A stretch of DNA of 64,000 nucleotides from Fasciola hepatica (Eukaryota > Platyhelminthes > Trematoda > Plagiorchiida > Fasciolidae). Within the stretch, counting starts at the first letter, position 1. Each line of letters opens with the position of its first letter. The stretch covers positions 5,634,001 through 5,698,000 of the forward strand of contig CANUEZ040000163.1 of assembly GCA_948099385.1 (NCBI GenBank). Reading direction: 5' to 3'. This document shows positions 1 through 12,152 of the stretch, piece after piece. Below the pieces are notes generated by a model that did not search any database, was not told the DNA's origin, and was given only the letters and a program-made list of their open reading frames with translations. The translations under genes and the position numbers were made by a program.

Positions 1-1272
1 TAGTCTGCTCTCTTGATTTCTATTCTATGATCGTCTCTCAGACAATGCTTACTTAAGCTGTTCATTCCAATCCCAGAGTTCGACGAATTTTCAAGTTGAA
101 CTATTATGCTACGATGGTCCTTTAAAAAAAACCTTGCTCTTGTCCCTACATTGTGAAAATCTTCTAACTTTTCTCCTTCAAGAAAACAGTCACATAAAAC
201 ATGGAGTTTGGGTAGTTGCTTCATCCACCGAAAATGAAGCATATCTTAACACCAACTAGTCAGTTAGAAAATCGGAAAATTTTCTGTGTTGCCAGCGCTC
301 ATTAGCTATCTTTCCTCAGAATCTCTCGAATTATTATTCTTATCCGTGCTGATTTTGAACTTATGCTAATATTCGGATAATACTTTTTTGGTCTGATCTT
401 TACCAATAGTTTAAATGTATTGCATTATACGTAGGACTTATTCCCATTGTATATCCTCGGTTCTCTAAATAGCATGCATCCCCCTACATGCACTATCCTC
501 CACTCGACTTAATACCACTGTGCACTATTTGGAATACTTTACCTACAAGGACATATCAAAATCACCTCAACCTAGAACAAAGTACACCGAAATAACATGA
601 AATTCTTCGTTGCGGAACTCAGTTGCGAAAATACACAACATCAGATGTAATAAATGGCAGATTACCAGTTGACCAATCAGTGTCAGCTACTGTGGGACCT
701 GTTCACAGTAATTCTGATCCGCTGAAACTTTTCGCTGAGTCACCGCGGAGCTGTATCTTGCGGTGCACCGAGAACGGCATACCGAATCACTACACAACCG
801 CAAGATTTTCACGCGTACAAACGTGTTAATCTTGGAAATTTCGGTCATTGTGCTTCATTCACCCAGTCGAAAGGATATTTCTCCAAGCCCAAATTTACTA
901 CTCATCTCGTATACAATTTTCAAGTGTGTGTGCACCAAGATAGTTGTCGATGGCCAAAGAATTGACATAACTTTGTAGGTCATTTCGGTTAACCAAATGT
1001 ACTGGTCATTAGTATAACTTATAGCTCTCTCTAGAACTTGACACGCGATAATGAATCACGTGATTATAAACCACATTACTCTGGGTGATACTGAATCCAT
1101 GAAATCCTGGTCAACCTTGTCCGTCAAAGGATATCAGCGGCACTCCGAATGACAGAAAATTCATCGGATCCAGAAAGTATGTTTCCTATCTGTCAGACCA
1201 GAATTCTATTCTTGATGAGTGATATTAGATAATGGCAACAAGGCGTGTTATTTGCCGGAGGAGATTAAATAT

Positions 1273-1326
<54 letters not shown>

Positions 1327-1577
1327 AGGATGATGATGATGATGATGATTTTATACTAGCGAAAACATGGACATGCTTAGGATTCATTTGGTAAATTTTG
1401 AGTGAGGTTGATAATTTATCCTCAGTGTTGATTAATACAGTTAATGCAGCATTTACGCCTTGTAGTTTAAGGATATGGGTCCAACTTCGTATACAAGTTA
1501 TGAGTCAATTACTAAAAACCTCTTCGTGTTTGAAATTTAAAAAACGTGTGTAAAAGATCAGAAAACTATAAACGTAC
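1..1577. other. Intron of the spectrin-like gene, running off the left edge
   Basis: This stretch follows the donor site (GTACGT) at the end of the exon 1578-2547 on the minus strand, so it is intron. I searched it on the minus strand for further spectrin-type helices and saw none; the next exon must lie left of position 1. It holds an AT/GAT microsatellite at 1275-1349 and otherwise nothing I can identify. Confidence 0.6.
1275..1349. repeat. (AT)n followed by (GAT)n microsatellite
   Basis: About 46 bases of alternating AT run directly into a GAT/ATG triplet tract of about 28 bases. It is a compound simple repeat inside an intron and a likely polymorphic site. Confidence 0.95.
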
Positions 1578-2547
1578 TTGTAAAAATTGCTTCAACTCGG
1601 CAGAAACTAACAGCTTCTCCTGACGATCTTGTAACGCCTTCTGTAGTTCGTTCCATTGATCAACCAGCTGCTTAGCCAAATATTTCACCTCATCGACTGT
1701 GTTTAATTCGTTCGATGCCAAGTACAAATCCCGACGGGTTGGTGCCTGCAACTGTAATTCTCGAACCAGATGTTGCACTTCGTCACCAATCTCAGACATC
1801 CGATGTCCTAACTCTTCCATATCAGATTCCCAACCGAGTAGTTTTCGTTGTAACTGTACTAGACTATTCAGATCAGCTCCCAGTTCATCTGTGGACAGAA
1901 GCGATTGATAATTTCGTGTGATCCACTCGTTCGTGTGCAGTACTTTGTTGTAGAAACAATCTATTTCGTCTATCAGTTGAAACCTTGCTTCAAGAGCATC
2001 ACAAAGATTGTTCACCATACACAAAGAGGTTTGTACTCGTCTAGTCATTGGAAAGTGACAACTTTCTTTTCCCTGAATGACGGGTTCCGCCGTTGTTGCT
2101 TTCAGTGAACCATTCGAAGTAGAGGCTTTTTCATCCCAGTCCACGGTGTCGCCAAGATTCCTACTGCCTTTGTTATGATCATCTTCGATGTCATCCTCTG
2201 TTCGTGCACCGAGACGACGCTCTACCCATGTGAGTAGTGACACGTGTTTGGGTGATAGATCGGTCAGAGCGCAGGCAATTTTGGAGTCTAGTTCCTCCAT
2301 GTATTTTATCCGGTTGATTCCGTTCTGTTTTACTTCATTCTGAAGTGTCGCGAAACGAAGACGCAACCCTGAAACTTGTGAGTCACGACGCACAATGAGT
2401 TGCTTGGGAACAGATGGCTCAGAAGAAATTTCATCTCCGAATTTGTCTCGTTCCGATGTCGGAGTCAGAGCAATCTCCTTCAAAGGTTGAAGTGTGCCTT
2501 GTGTTCGGGGATGTATTTTCGGGAAAGCTTGATTAAGCATCTTTTTT
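1578..2547 (-). CDS. Spectrin-like protein, exon 6 of those visible (partial gene)
   Basis: This exon encodes about 323 residues of the spectrin-like cytoskeletal protein. The acceptor is a pyrimidine-rich tract ending TGCAG at 2548-2550, and the donor GTACGT starts at 1577. One leading base completes the codon split at the end of exon 12153-12886, which supports the join. The second half is the clearest spectrin repeat in the window. Helix A contains HTNEWITRNYQSLLS, followed by the loop and helix B stretch DELGADLNSLVQLQRKL, and helix C contains DQWNELQKALQDRQEKLL and leads into the next repeat at LKQFLQ. The conserved tryptophans sit where the family has them. The first about 130 residues include another helix pair (TWVERRLGA) and a charged insert (EDDIEDDHNKG). 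The reading frame continues past the donor, so more repeats follow outside the window. Confidence 0.85.
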
Positions 2548-2710
2548 CTGCAGAGCAAACAGATGAGAAAATTCATAAATGTAGGAAATGTGTCCAACTG
2601 CACTACCTTAAAATTCCGGTTGCAGTTGCTGGGAATGTAACTAGAAGTCTGGATAGAACATTTCCGTTACTTGTCAGAATAAGACCGAATAACTCTCACG
2701 GGTCGGCGAC

Positions 2711-2923
2711 ATTGTAGATTTTAATCATTTGGATATCAGTTTTCTAAACTGCTTGGCGTTGATAAATTTGGTGGACTTTTGTTCAAGAGGAAACCTATAC
2801 CTCGATTTAATCTTTGTGAACGAAAGCGACGTTATTTCAATCAAGAAGAAAAACCCGTTATTCAACTCTGATCACTGTACGGGGTATTTTACGTTGGATA
2901 CACTTGTTCAACTGACCGCATGA
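2711..2923 (+). mobile_element. LINE (CR1/Jockey-like) endonuclease fragment
   Basis: The plus-strand frame reads through an apurinic-type endonuclease C-terminal block: a DFNHLDISF piece, then LVDFCSRGNLYLDLIF, then a serine-aspartate-histidine end (NSDH). Non-LTR retrotransposons of the CR1/Jockey type have the pattern GDFN, an aromatic stop at the end of the line, LDL(I/V)(F/L)xN, and a terminal SDH that is catalytic. Beyond about 2925 the frame breaks and nothing more of the element can be followed with confidence. It is a dead fragment in the opposite orientation to the host gene. Confidence 0.6.
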
Positions 2924-3871
2924 TTGTCCACAAGTACTGTAATCCAGAGAGGTCTATTACTAGGAGAAACAGTTAGGGAAGCTGACTGTGGCCAGTTCTG
3001 CAACCCGGATGTTTCAGCCTACTGCGATCATCTGACAGGATACCTGAACTGTTGTTGCGATATTTGTTGCCCATTAGGTTTGATTTACGTCTGACCTACC
3101 AGGTGTTCGTTGCCTTATGGGAAAACATTGATACGAAAGAGAAATCTGCTTACGTGATTGGAAATCGTCCATCAGTGAATCAAATAACAGTTAAATCTGA
3201 TATAAAATACTAGGCAACCAATATACGGAAAACCAATCATCACTAGGTTTGGGATACGGGGAATAACCTCTGAAGTATAAGCTCCAAGCCCCGGGGACCT
3301 AAAGAGAACAGCTCCGGAGCTTAAACTTTATCAACATTCGATATATTTCGACCAGACTTCAATTTTGAGCCCAGTACGGACTCGGATTCATTTTTTCGGT
3401 AACCGCAGTCAAGTGTTAACCGGACAGAGTGTAGACCGACTTGGCAGATGACAGGAAACAGGAAAGCCATTACCCGTGCAATGGTGGTGCCACTTGCAGA
3501 CCACAGATATTCAGTAAAAAAGAAGCATTCAAACTAGGCCACAACGTCCACACGAAAGCATTAGAAATCGCTTGAAAACATGTGGCGATGTTGGAGGCTG
3601 TGCCGATCAGATAACATGATCTATAGATTTGTTCTTTGAAAAAAGTTTCGGTAAAGCTTTCTGACTGCCCCGGTCACGATTGAGGCTGATCTTTGAACTC
3701 AGTGTGACCCAGCTGCCGACTCTTTATTCACATTCAGAAATGGATAGTGCAACCATGGAACACCAACAACTCTCCCCCATCCTTTTGTCTAACTACGCGA
3801 GATAAACTTGTCATGACTACCCAACCACATTCTGACATGCATATATTGTTCATAAATTACGAGTTTCTAAT

Positions 3872-3950
3872 CTATAAATATAAATGTAATAGTCACGAGG
3901 GTGACTTTATCGAAAACAAGCTTGTTAGCTATTTGTGTTTTTCTATGTGA
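3872..3950 (+). repeat. Diverged direct repeat, copy 1
   Basis: This copy pairs with 4540-4620. Both contain ATGTAA, then CGAAAAC(A/G)AGCTTGTT, then GCTAT and TTTTTCTAT in the same order and spacing. It may be the edge of an unrecognised dispersed element. Confidence 0.6.
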
Positions 3951-4539
3951 TGAATGGAACTATTCAGTGAATTACGCATTCTTTACATGTTGGAAGCTAG
4001 GCCACACCCAAAGTTTGATCAGGGAAATATATTGCTGTGGGCATTTCACAAGATCTCAACTGGTCCTAGCACATGACCAATGCATTCATGAACATTCGAT
4101 GACTATCCCATACAGCACAAGGGGACACTTAACTGTCACCTTAAAGTCTCCTAGGGGAGAGTCGAATAAAACTGATATACTTGAATAGTTAGCGATTTGA
4201 TCTAATCAATGCTTACTGGATCATAAATTTAATAAATATTCCAAAAACGTTTTATTGGAAAAATGATGTTATATAGAGAACGAATAATCTCAGCATATTT
4301 GAAGGGTAATTAAGTAATTATTATCAGGAGATGCTGACAAACAACGTTTTGTTATCAATTGTACCATTTATAATGTGATAATTCTATGTGTTGCAAATCT
4401 CTTTTCACCGAGTTTTCCCAACCACGAACAACCAACTTCCCACCCCTTTTCCGAACCGCAAAACACCTACAATATCGATTAACCAATCTTAATTTGATAC
4501 TGTAAATACCCTCTATTTTGTTCCGAAAATATGCATTCC

Positions 4540-4620
4540 TATCGTATATATATGTAACTGTATTAGCCAGAGGATGTAGTTACCGAAAACGAGCTTGTTC
4601 GCTATCGTGCCTTTTTCTAT
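4540..4620 (+). repeat. Diverged direct repeat, copy 2
   Basis: The second copy lies about 665 bp downstream of 3872-3950 in the same orientation. The flanks outside the core do not match by eye, so this is not a simple tandem duplication of a longer unit. Confidence 0.6.
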
Positions 4621-5718
4621 AAAATCTCTTTTCCTTGTTTGATTTTATTTTACGGCTGTCAGTCCCTCAAAGCTTCCTTTTCTCCTTTCAAAAGTATATT
4701 CAGGTGACGGCCTTACTGCCTGGGTCATTTTACTTATCGAGTCAGAGGTCCTCGCACATACGGCCATACTCAGTTGAACGTTTTGTGCAATCTTGCACAC
4801 GTCACGTCTCATTCATTTTCTACCTCGTCATCTCTGTCGGTTTTACGAACGAATGATTTCGGCATTTTGAGGGCTTATATTCAATTTATATCACAATTCA
4901 TTGGTATCTCCCATCGTAATGGGATCCGTTTTCCTACTGAGAAGCACTTTTCTTCGCGTGACGAGCCTTGTACTACCTTATCGGACTCGACTTCTATACG
5001 GCATGCGCACTTGATTGGATTAGTCTTCTCTATTCACCGGGTCTAAATACAACTTGTTCTACTCCCGAAACAGCCACAAGTCATTTGTCTTTCTATTTTA
5101 CCTTGCAAGCTACCTCAACAACTCACTACGACGGGCTGATGAAATCAATCAAGTACGTACAGTCTTAACTTTGCCCCTGTATTCACTCCGTTGTGGTTGC
5201 TAATTGGACCAAGTATTTCTTCTACTCTTTTTTAGTAATTTGTATGGCAAGCACGTATATGTAACGAATGGTTTGCCGATGAGCATGGAACTGAATGTCT
5301 ATCTGTTGGGATGAATAAAGACAAATTTCTGCTTAGCTGGACTAATTGATATTTCCTAAAAAACAGGATGAAACAATCATAAAGTGCTTGCATGGTTTTC
5401 AATAGTAAATTGTGCCTGGATGACGGAGTCAATAGCTATGAAAAATCCTGTTCCGTTTTCAGAAGATCCTCAAAACCAATCTTCCTTGCTTTTGAAGTCA
5501 CATCAAAACGCAATGAATAAAATGATTGTCTACTGACTTAGTGGGATGAACTTTTTCAGAGTGAATTGCGATGCCATGGAAACAAGACCAACAGTCAATC
5601 GCAAAACAATGCTCCCCAAACTAAAGGCAGTAGAGTTATCATGATTATGCAGATAAAATTGGGAACAATTTTTCTGAAACTATGATTAAGACTGTTAGCT
5701 TGAAAATAAACAATGGTC

Positions 5719-6362
5719 TGAAATTGAGAATCATTCGAAGTAGATCAACCATACGATAATACAAACAAACAAAAGTGTGGGGAATTGGTCAATCGATTAC
5801 GAATCAACAATCAGAGTGAACCAACAACCCATCCAAACAATATTCAATGACAGTTAAACTCATCGTGAACGCTCATACACGCACACACGAGGGCACAACA
5901 GACAGACAGATGCGCAGATTGCTATCATATTCTGGCAGTTTATTAGCTACTCGGCGGCATTTGACTTCTCCTCCATTACTTCCGAACACAGTCCACCAAT
6001 ACAGATTGGGAACGTGATTTAACTAACTGATCAAAATTTCCATGCTAGTTGAATTCGACACACATTCTCGAATAGTTGCAAATAAATAATAAATTCTTCA
6101 GACAGTATTATCCAATTCCCCGTAGATCAACTGTTGAGTTACATTCCCAGTTGCAAGTTACTTGGTCGAATTCGGACAAGCAGCTGATATTTGGGATTCT
6201 GGCATGTTCCAGTCTGGCAGGTGACAACATGACACTGGAATTGTGCTCGTCTGGGTTACCGAAAAGTTAGAATGGAAAATGTCCGTAATCACGAGACTGA
6301 GTCATATGTCATCATCAACTGTTATCAGCCGGCAATGGCTTGAGCTTCAGTCAGATAATTCC
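5719..6362 (+). repeat. Left arm of long imperfect inverted repeat
   Basis: The arm is about 640 bp. Its reverse complement matches 7721-8352. The best-kept block is around 5780-5860, where about 70 bases are nearly identical (GGTCAATCGATTACGAATCA and onward). A second anchor is the CCACCAAT.CAGATTGG block near 5993, and a third is GACTGAGTCATA through CAGATAATTCC at 6295-6362. Small indels between the anchors show age. Confidence 0.85.
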
Positions 6363-7720
6363 GCCTACCGGACTGAAAGCACTCTCGTAAGCGTCACTTT
6401 TGGTACAAAGTTTTAATGCTTTTCACTCACCAGATTCCGGAGACGAAAACTTCATACAGAATAGCATGAGCAATGCTATGATATCAGATACAGTGGAAAG
6501 TTTGGCAGGACTCATAGAATTTTCAAATGGAGTTGATGTTGTATGAATATAAAGAAGAAAACTTGACCGGGTTGTTTTTTTCAAATGACAAAGAAAGAGG
6601 AATCCCTGAGTAGGGAATTGGAAGAACCAGAAAGATTCTTCTTCAAGGGTTTAACGGATGATGCAAAGCCCAGTACCCAATGGTCACTTATGAGGATACT
6701 TAAAAACTAACCAGAGTTACGAATACTTAGGTATGCATTGTGGCGGCTCCTAATGTGCTTTTCAAACTATTGAAGATATAACTGGCTATGGAGCACTGAA
6801 CTGTCGCAGTTGGAGGATCTGCATGAAAGATGCGCAGCTGGTCGACATCATCTTGTGCTAAATACGAGCGGCCAAAGTTTTCAAATCGCAATCAGATCCA
6901 AGACATTCTGCAGCACACCCGCGAATGCTCTCAGTTTTCATATGCTGAGAAGAGAATTACGGTTGCATAAAAGCATGCAATGCGAAATGTGCTTGCACTT
7001 TCTGAATCTAAAAGTCTATGACACGTGAGACGAAATCGCACCGAAAACACTCCGATTATCTACTCATATCGCCAGCAATAAATCCTACGACTACACCTAG
7101 ATTTCCGTCGGATCTTATCCAGCCGTGTGTTGCTCATTTCATTGGGAACAGGCTGGCGAGGCTAATCTAATGACGAATACTGGAACGGTTGATGCGTATC
7201 ATAGCAATGATGATTTCACATAGGATATTCACTTGCGCTATTTGCACTTCGGTGATCGTATCGTAGCGGATCAGCTGCAAGATGAACTACACGGCGATTG
7301 CAAAGTCATCGGCAGGATTCCGGCTTGTGGAGTCCACTTTCAGACCGGCAATGGCTAAACAGTCGTTATGTTGAATTGGGGACCTTTTGTGTTCCGGCTT
7401 CGAATGCTGCTGTTATTGTCGATCACTGCAACTGGTGGCGAACTCCGTCCTGAAACGTTATACTTTTATTACATAATAAACAGGAGTAAAACTCGAAAAT
7501 TCGATAAATGCTTTCACAATCATCAAAGCAGTTTTGGTTATCCTGTGATACTTAACAAATCAAGTAATTCCAAACAGCCAAGTAATTCTGATGTGTTGAT
7601 TGTAAAGTCGTGTTTCCAAAATCTCTCTGGCCATTCTGGAAATTATAACTTGATGAACGAATAGCATTGTAACCCTGTACCTAAGCTGCCGGTTACTTAA
7701 GTGCCCCCTGTTTTGCATAA
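6363..7720. other. Spacer of the inverted repeat, with a coding-like remnant
   Basis: This 1.36-kb spacer sits between the two arms. From 7080 to 7358 the plus strand reads as an open frame interrupted by only two TAG codons. It includes HFGDRIVADQLQDELHGDCK and ends in TAA. The composition is protein-like, but I do not recognise a family. It could be the relic of an element's own gene or a captured host fragment. Confidence 0.4.
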
Positions 7721-8352
7721 GGAATTATCTGACTGGAGTCCGAACATTCGTCGGCTGATAACAGTTCGTCACGTATGACTCAGTCCCTTGATCACAGAAG
7801 TTTACTAATCTAACTAATCGGCAAACTTGACAAGCCCATCTTCGATCTCCTAATGTCCAGTATCAGGCCGGATAATATCGTGATACAGGAAACCAATAAC
7901 CCAATAATCAAATCTGTAAAGACGAATTGAATTGGTCAATTTTTATTCTGATATTCATGCAATATTTCTTTCTGTGTAATTTATTATCCATTTACAACTA
8001 AGCGAGAATGTGTATCAAAATCAACTAGCATAGAAACTTTGATCACCAACGGTGTATTTGGTTAGTTAAATTACTTTTCCAATCTGCATTGGTGGATTGT
8101 CTCAGAAGTGATGACGGAGAATTCGAATGCCACCGAGTAGCAAATAAAATGCCGGAATATGAGAACAATCTGTACATCTATCTGTTTGTTGTGCACTCGT
8201 GTGTTCACGGTGAAGTGAACTGTCATTGAATATTGTTTGGATGGGTTGTTGGTTCACTCTGATTGTTGATTCGTAATCGATTGACCAATTTCCGCAAAGC
8301 AATTTGTTTGTCATGCCTTTATTTGATCTGTGTAGAATGGTGCTTGAATTTG
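7721..8352 (-). repeat. Right arm of long imperfect inverted repeat
   Basis: This is the reverse complement of 5719-6362 (see that entry). A 98-codon minus-strand ORF at 8102-8398 lies inside the arm. The matching left-arm frame is broken by a stop, so the ORF is probably not functional. Confidence 0.85.
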
Positions 8353-10502
8353 CGCCATAACATGTTGACATAATTGAAGTAATTATAATTAACTTCATAC
8401 GCTTGTTTCATCTTTCTTCATTTTTCGTCGTCAATTCAGCTGGCGTTTTCGGGAAACCTTCGTAGTACTAATGATGATTGGTCGGCATCTAGAAAACTAC
8501 GATTAACCTTGTAGAAAATCAGCATTATAATATCGAGGAATCACCGCTCCAATTTTGTTAAACATACCAAAGGAGACACAACACAATAGGAGTATTTGAA
8601 CAGACATGCTCTGAAGTCACATATGATTCACCGAGAAGTTCTTCACAATATCACAAATGTTGGGAGCACAACGCAACACCGTTCATCATATGATACAGAA
8701 TAATTTTATCAATTTACCACTGGTTGGAATTTTTAGTTTCTGAATGAACAAGATGTGCAGCAGCTGTTGTGCACAGCATGGTTCGATGAACTAAGAGATT
8801 CGTTCACACAAAAAAACAGGGTATAGTTCTTGCCCTCGGGGGGAAAATTTACATGAATATGAAAAAATCGAATTCGGAGATGAAGTTTTCATAATCCGTA
8901 CCATTATTTGAAAATATGAAAAATATGAGTCGTGAGGGATTATGATGGTTTTTCTTATAAAAATTCGGGCCCATTGAAGACTGACGACGATATAGACCAG
9001 AAAAAATGATTTGAATTTGCGTGAGCGATAAAAGAAAATAATACTTGCTAGCAGAAAATAGACAGACGAAGGATCTTAAACCATTTCTGATACTCTAGGG
9101 AACGGTAAAGTTCTGGATCCATGAAATCACTTATTTTGTAGCAGTTGTAAGTTGTGGATAAATAAGACAACGTATGTTTAACTAATCGGTCATTAACAAC
9201 GATTCACCCGGTGGATTCAAAAGGTCTGCCTTCGGTGTTGGGACAGTTGATCGTAACATGTTCATCTAGAGTTGTACCAACCGAGCTTGTATTAGACAAG
9301 GACACACTGTTATCAGTAGTTTTTTCACGGGAAGAAAAGCAGAATTAAATACATTGCCCAATTTTTTTTAATCATCTCAGATCCCGATGTCCGCGATTTG
9401 TCGTGGACTCTGACAGGTACTTTAGGGTAACTGAAGAGGCTTTGACACAATTCTATTTGTAAATTGGAGAGAGCGAGAGAATAGAATAGAGTGTTTGGAC
9501 TCTTTCGTATCCCATTCGATACTTCAAAGCGGAATATTCCGGTATCTAGTTCCCAACTGTAATGTTCCTATAATTTGCATGCACGCACTCACACGGGCTT
9601 ACAGGTGCGTACCATTTGATTTATTCATGAAGTAAAAGAGAAACGTGGTAATGGTAAAATAAGTGGTTCACGTTCTCTTACTGCTAACTTCATGGATGAC
9701 ATTTGCTTATCTAATCTGAACTTATTTCATTTAAACCGTACCCAACCGTACCCCAACGTTGCAAACTGCAGCTGAATTTGGGTGAGGTGGCCTCTTTTCA
9801 GCCTACTTCTTCCAAGTTTGGTACAACGTAAAACAATTCATCCTATTAGTGACCATGCCATTATTTTCTGTCGGAAAACTCTCTCCCCCCCTTGTCGGGC
9901 TGTTATCTTCATTTCGATTGCTTACCGGCATTCAATTCTCTAACACCCTCTTCACCGTTTTTATTCTCTCGAATCCCGTTTGAACAATGTTAACAAAAGC
10001 ATCATTTTCACCCAGAACCGCAGTACTTAGAATATCATAACATTTGTTTACGCACCTTCTGATAACCTGTCACTCTTTAAGTATAAAGCTGAAACACAGG
10101 TCTTTTTGTGAATGGTCCTTTTCAATTAAGGCACACTGGATAGTGAAGTTCACCTTTTTCACTACATGCCATATCTGTTTAGGCAATGAAAAACGGTACT
10201 GGCATATACAAAATAACTGACGTCTGGTAACCACACCAAGACGATTGCATTTGATACAGGCAACTTTTGTGAGTAAAATCCAAGTCAGATATTTCGACTG
10301 ACCCGGTTGATGATTATCAGAATCAGATGCGAGATTGAAAATACGGACTGAGTGAGTGGCAAAAAATTGGACAATTCTGAATTGTACATAAAAGATCGCC
10401 GTATCATTGACAATCATATCAATTATAATAACACTACCCGGAGTTCATTATTATTGGGAGTATTTCTGGATATGAGAACGCAAGTGGGTTTTCCTTCTTA
10501 TA

Positions 10503-10525
10503 ATGAATGAATGAATGAATGATGA
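10503..10525. repeat. (GAAT)n microsatellite
   Basis: A short GAAT/ATGA tetranucleotide run. It is not otherwise notable. Confidence 0.85.
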
Positions 10526-10604
10526 TCATTCATCTTACCTTCTCTTCATTAGGAAATAACGATACAATATTTGAGGTTGGGGGTCGCGACCAATTAGAGG
10601 TTAT

Positions 10605-10705
10605 CACTTGGGGAAGTGACCAGTGGAGATGGTGACGGAATTCGAACCCTCGGGACAAGGAAGTCTGGAGTCCAGCTCGTTGACCGTCCGACCACCACCG
10701 GTCAC
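10605..10705 (-). mobile_element. tRNA-derived SINE-like copy
   Basis: On the minus strand the sequence has a GGTGGTCGGACGGTCAACGA head and a polymerase III B-box-like GGGTTCGAATTCC. The tail CGTCAC..TCTCCACTGGTCAC follows. Related tails are at 24605-24710, 27105-27190 and 45598-45680, which marks it as a dispersed family rather than a tRNA gene. Confidence 0.5.
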
Positions 10706-12152
10706 CAACTCATCTGTTCTATCCGGGGTTACTTCGAATCCCTACTAGATGTAGTGCCAGTTTATCAAGGCCCAACTGGAACTCCAACCCTGGAGTGATC
10801 ATTGTAAGTCACACACACTAGGCTATCTGGGGTGTCTCTCAGCAGCGTTACTAAGATTAGTTCTACCTAAGGAGTCGAAAGTTATAAGGTTCATGGGTGT
10901 TTAAATGCAAAGCGAGCGACCAGCAAGTACTATTAAGTATGGTGCTGACGCGAAGCGAATCATTGACAACCACTCCAAAGAGCCTTGTGGCAACGTGTGT
11001 GTGTGTGTTTGTGTGTCTCACAACCATCCGACCCGGGTTCGGGTTCTAGTCCAGTCTCTGTGGGTAATATGCACTGCAACTGATGAAGATGAATAACAAG
11101 CAGGATAAGACGGCCATACAACGACTGTATCATCATCATTGGTGTGTTGAGTTTCCCCACTGTATTACAAACCACAGTGAGTGATAGATATTGACATGCA
11201 CCTTGATTTTATTTGACTGGCCATCCTTGCGCAAAAGGAAGAAACAAGTAACCAATGCCAAACAATTTCACAGAATTCATGCAGACGCACCCGGTCACTG
11301 AGGTCGACTCGGGTGGCTGACGAGCATAGTTATTTCAGAGGGGAATGTTGTCAGAAATTAGTGGCAGTCTTAGTCATACTATTACCACAAATAACAATAT
11401 TGCTACTATTGTTATTACTAGTGGTAGCAATGGTAGGAGTAAGGCATCGTTTCATGCTATCGATAGTACTGATACTGGCGAACTTTTGGGAGTGTGTATT
11501 CGGTAAAATCCTACCTAAATACTGTCGTCACTTTTCTCAAAAACTGACGTCGAACTGTAAGCAAGTTAAATTTCCTTACTCTATAGGGGTTTATTGTTCC
11601 GTTATGTTAGTTCATAAAATCCTTCTTACATGAAAATTCATTATGCTTTATTAAGATGCATTTCCACGAGCTGACATTTGTTCGTTATTAATTTTCAGGA
11701 TTCCATCACTCTAGTATCCATGACTGTTCAGGGGCACGTTGTCAGGAGCTGAATCGTACATCGCAGCAAAATCACAGAAAGATTACGAGATGAAAAAAAT
11801 GAGAAACAATGAGGTTTTCTGAGTTGTTTTTATCATTTTTTTTATCTCCGAAGACAATAAGAGGAAGTTGGGTGTTATTAAACTCGGTGACACACCTCAT
11901 TGATGCTGATGCCAAAGTTCCAGCACTTTGGGCATTTTATGATAGAATATAAACTAGGTGCTATTACATGACTGCACAAAGACCAACCAAAAATGGTAGA
12001 TTTTTTATCTCAAGACGTATCTTCTCACCTAGGTTACGTGAAATATATCGTGTATTTTGCTTATCATCAACGAGCGTCCCTCACAAATCAGTCATTTGTG
12101 TCATTGAGGAGTTCACCGGACGATTACATGTTTCGGGCATGAGTAAACTTAC

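Larger units (their letters stand above)
2548..12152 (-). other. Intron of about 9.6 kb between the last two visible spectrin-like exons
   Basis: The intron is bounded by GTAAGT after 12153 and TGCAG before 2547. It contains a LINE endonuclease scrap (2711-2923), a diverged direct-repeat pair (3872/4540), a 2.6-kb inverted-repeat structure (5719-8352) and a SINE-like copy near 10605. The blocks 4640-5700, 8353-10480 and 11100-12140 hold no feature I can support. The short ORFs there are AT-rich and lack splice signals or recognisable motifs. Confidence 0.75.

Noticed and set aside
1699..1921. Plus-strand ORFs opposite the spectrin-like exons (also at 12180, 23191, 39640)
   Set aside because: They are antisense shadows of well-supported minus-strand exons.
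11313..11633. 106-codon plus ORF with a Leu/Val-rich segment
   Set aside because: The hydrophobic part is a TTA/TTG simple repeat, with no family motif or splice signals.
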